64,000 nucleotides of DNA, from NCBI RefSeq assembly GCF_001649575.2, contig NC_051449.1, positions 14,504,470 to 14,568,469 of the forward strand, given 5' to 3'. Of this stretch, positions 61,101 to 64,000 are shown piece after piece. Positions within the stretch are counted from its first letter, which is position 1, and each line of letters opens with the position of its first letter. The DNA is from Kryptolebias marmoratus. Taxonomy: Eukaryota > Chordata > Actinopteri > Cyprinodontiformes > Rivulidae. Below the pieces are notes generated by a model, which saw only the letters and a list, made by a program, of their open reading frames with translations, was not told the DNA's origin and searched no databases. Position numbers and translations under genes: made by a program.

Positions 61101-63640
61101 ATTAAGCAAAGTAACCTTCAGAAGGTTGAGCACGTTTCCTTCAAACTGGCCCCAGTTTTGAGGTCCCTGATGAGTCAACAGGCAGCTTGCATGTTTCTAA
61201 ATTAAATAAAATAGAATGCTGCAAAATTGCACAATGCTAAAATATCTGAGAAATGTACATAATGATGCGGTTTGCTTGCTTCAGCCAGCTCCATGGATCT
61301 CAGTGGTGCTTTTGTGGTTTTGTGTCCAAAAGAGCTGGCAGCAGTGCAGAGGTATGAAACAGATGTGTGTGTCGGTCATTACTGTAATCGCTCCATTTAC
61401 TTCATCTACCCTGGGAGGGATGGTTGGTCAGCGCCATCTGGACACACACACACAGCCCAAACATGGCAATCGCCAGACATGGTGTTTCATGGGTAGTCAG
61501 CCAGCGAAGGGGGGTAAGTGTTAAAATTATGTGTGTGTGTGTGTGTTTGTTTGTGTGTGTGTGTGTCCATGATGGTGCCGCATTTGTCCTCATGTCTTTC
61601 TTTCCCTTCTTGTCATCTTTTTCATTCATATCGTTGTCTCCAAGTCCAGCTGTTGCCAATTTTTTTTTTAATTTGTTCATCATCCCTAAAGACTACGAGA
61701 CGAAATGAAAAAGGTTGAGGCGAGTAGTTCCACAGCATTGGACTTGTTTTGGATTTGTCGTTCCCGAGGAGATGACGGTCATCGCTTTGTGTGTTTGTGA
61801 CTGAAAGATGAAAAAGACCTCTGGCTCATCTAAATGCAATTTCCTCCCTTCTGAGGACAGGAAAAGGGTGATGAGGACAGGAGGAGAGGAGTGGTCGAGG
61901 AGTGAGTTGGAGAGTGTGCCAGGCTCCTGACGCTCAGGACTCGAGAACGGCAGCTTGATTGTCAAGCGACACGTAGTCATGGCAACGGCAGATGGAAAGA
62001 GTGTAAGAGAGAGAGGTACAGAAAGAGGAGAAGAAGGGAAAAAATTGAGGGAGATGCTTCAGGATAAAACTACATTTCTGAGAGGTTAAGAACAGTTTAG
62101 TAAGTGCTTTGCCATGCTACATTGCAGAAGAATATTGCATCCACTTCCTGGTGATATTTCAGTTACAGTCAGGAAGGAGCTGGCAGATTAAACATTGCCT
62201 GAGGATACATTTTTTCATATGCCCTCACTCATCCCACGTGGATTACTCAGCAATGTTCAGTAATACAGTTAAATATTTATCACCAAGTGCATATCTCTAT
62301 TCTGCTGTTGTTCTGCTCTTCATCACTCCATTCTCTCTGTCATTTGTATTCAGCAAGCTTACTGGCTCAGCTCATTCTCCACACCAGCGTACAGCCTTTC
62401 CTCTTCTATCTTTGTCTCTCCATTGGTTCTCGCTCCTTCTCTTCTTAACCCCCCTCCCTGCTGTTCTGAGATCTCTTTTTCTAGCCACCATTCCTCCATC
62501 CCTGCAGAGCAGAGCTGACATTGGGCATGAGGTCAGAGAGATGGGCAGTCATGCTCCTTCTGTCAGCCAGCTCAAATAGGCTTAGATACAGCCTGAGGAG
62601 ACACCCAAGGGACCCCCCACCCTCACTAGCCTTCGGCTTTGGATGGGCATACAAACACACAAGCCACACAATCAATCAGATACTTTGGCAGGTATATAAT
62701 AACACATGCATACTTTATTCCAACACAACACACAGGAATAGCTTCTCAAACCCTCCTCACAAAGACACACTGGTGCATTTTCTGACACACTGAGACATAA
62801 AGTTGCGGATTTCAGGAAGGACAAATTCTTTTGGAGAACCGCCATGGACTATTGCCTGGTGTTGTCACTGTTGTGAACAAATGATTTATTCACTGATGAA
62901 TGATGAATAATGAGCATCCGTGTTGAAAAATAAGCACGTATTAAGCCTGTCTATGTACAGAAAAAAAAGAACTGATCAATTCCATCTGCTGTTGCGAATG
63001 AACAGAAATCAATGTGATCACAAAAATAACACTCTCTGGATAAATGAACACTTTTCTTCACCATTAAACGTTTAAGTTTTCAATGGTGCCTCTGCTGAAA
63101 AGATGTCATCCATTAGTGGATATTACAGTTTTATATTGATTTCCCCTAAATCTGGATCAAATGGATGACTATAAGGTTAGCAATGCACTCAAATGTCAGA
63201 CATCTCAGAAGAGCCCAGGCTTTCCCAGCTACTCTATTTTTAAATTGGGCTACGATTATGTCTGTGTATTAATGTTAAAGTCAAAAAGCGCAGGATCTTT
63301 AAAAAGGGCAATCATTGCTGTGGTATTTCTGGTAACACAGTTAGAGAAATGTCCCATTTTTCCATGTTTTTACATAAATGGCATAACATTTGTAATAGGA
63401 TGTCATGGTTAGGGTCACTTTGGATTACAGTTGAGAGATTCTGCTGGGGACCACTGTACCAAACTGCCCCCTTGTGGTGAGGATACACATTGCATGGGTT
63501 TGTGGAAGAGGAGGAACTCAATTCCTCAATTACTTGGATGGAGTGGTTGGCTGTTGTTGTTTTTTTAGAAACATTTTTCAGTTAATAAAGTTATATACCC
63601 ATAAGGATAAGAAAACATCCTCGTCTATTACCTGCAGGAA
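58196..63640. other. Non-coding DNA, no gene recognised
   Basis: It includes an (AAAT)n patch at about 59656-59680 and an interrupted (GT)n at 61531-61566. The longest frame in the window (156 codons, 62109-62579) lies here, but its Ser/Leu/Pro-rich translation of pyrimidine-rich DNA shows no domain, so I do not call it. Confidence 0.45.
61531..61566. repeat. (GT)n microsatellite, interrupted
   Basis: Two GT stretches with TTT interruptions between them. Confidence 0.9.
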
Positions 63641-63642
63641 AA

Positions 63643-64000
63643 CACCAATCAGCCAATAAATTATGACCACTAACAAACCACAAAACGTTGATTATCTGTT
63701 ATAATGCATGCTTATGCTGAGGGAAAACGGCACCTATAGATGTTACTTTGTCATCTATTACCTATTTTAACATTTTTTTAGATCATTCATAACCCCAACA
63801 TACCAACAGCACTTCCCTGTTTAGAGCTCCCACCAAAAGGATAGCATTGGACCCCACAAAAAAAAGACAGGATAAGACGAAGAAGCTAAACACTCTGAGG
63901 TTTACTTAGTACTCAGTCTCCAAACTCCCCAGATGTTGTGAACTGATGGCAGCAGGGAGAGGTAAACCCATCTAACCCACAGGGCTTAACACCTCACGAC
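63643..64000 (+). mobile_element. Tc1/mariner-like DNA transposon relic, cut by the window end
   Basis: It opens with CACCAATCAGCCAATAAATT and ATGACCACTAACA, the left terminal repeat of the same family as the 18.3-kb relic, whose right end GGCTGATCAGTG is its complement. Next come TTGATTATCT and CGGCACCTATAG, the usual sub-terminal blocks. Then, after a large internal deletion, the sequence jumps to the end of the transposase gene. From about 63917 it reads QSPNSPDVVN, a stop, and later NPSNPQGLTPHD, matching PPNSPDLNPIEH and PPxNPQDLT. The right terminal repeat should lie just beyond the window. The N-terminal DNA-binding region and the first two catalytic Asp residues are gone, so this is a non-autonomous, dead derivative. 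Confidence 0.68.

Noticed and set aside
62109..62579. Longest open reading frame, 156 codons, plus strand
   Set aside because: Ser/Leu/Pro-rich translation of pyrimidine-rich DNA with no recognisable domain, no splice context and an overlapping minus-strand frame. This length is expected by chance in 64 kb.
1..64000. CRISPR array, operon, prophage or bacterial defence system
   Set aside because: No regularly spaced direct repeats with unique spacers, no dense coding, and vertebrate-type repeats throughout. The tandem arrays present are simple or degenerate satellites.

Overview
This looks like a piece of a teleost fish nuclear genome, and I find no host protein-coding gene in it. The sequence is AT-rich and full of dinucleotide microsatellites. 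It carries relics of repeat classes that commonly occur together in ray-finned fish: L2-like and RTE-like LINEs, a Penelope-like element with a GIY-YIG domain, Tc1/mariner, a solo LTR and several short dispersed fish repeats. All open reading frames are short (156 codons at most), run through low-complexity DNA, and show no domain or exon pattern I recognise, except where they fall in transposon relics. The window is therefore most likely intergenic desert or the inside of a very large intron. The sequence alone cannot say which.

Layout. 1-6.2 kb: AT-rich DNA with the 3' part of an L2-like LINE (about 1.29-1.89 kb) and a doubled copy of dispersed repeat family A (3.57-3.99 kb). 6.2-6.9 kb: a degenerate tandem array built on AGCTAAAAGTAGC, followed by an AT palindrome. 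9.5-9.9 kb: a second family A copy. 13.4-14.2 kb: a composite of family A and family B, the latter rich in AGGTCA half-sites. 18.3-18.6 kb: the 3' end of a Tc1-like transposon. 27.6-28.3 kb: more family A. 30.1-30.9 kb: a well-bounded solo LTR with a 5-bp target duplication, followed within 140 bp by a Penelope-like 3' tail. 36.9-37.2 kb: family A with a GT run. 40.0-40.2 kb: a SINE-like repeat with a tRNA-like head. 43.6-44.56 kb: dispersed repeat C, then a minus-strand Penelope-like element broken by a 288-bp assembly gap. 45.55, 50.2 and 58.0 kb: more repeat C. 48.3-48.7 kb: the 3' end of an RTE-like LINE with a frameshift and a 7-bp expansion. 57.07 kb: the largest microsatellite. 63.64-64.0 kb: a second Tc1-like relic running off the window.

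Nothing here forms a pathway. The structure reflects insertion and decay of mobile DNA. All coding relics are broken. The points I would follow up are the two Penelope-like tails with their hammerhead-like core, the shared layout of families A and B, the nuclear-receptor-type direct repeats carried by family B, and the dated insertion signature of the solo LTR. Family names come from recognition of motifs, not from a database search.
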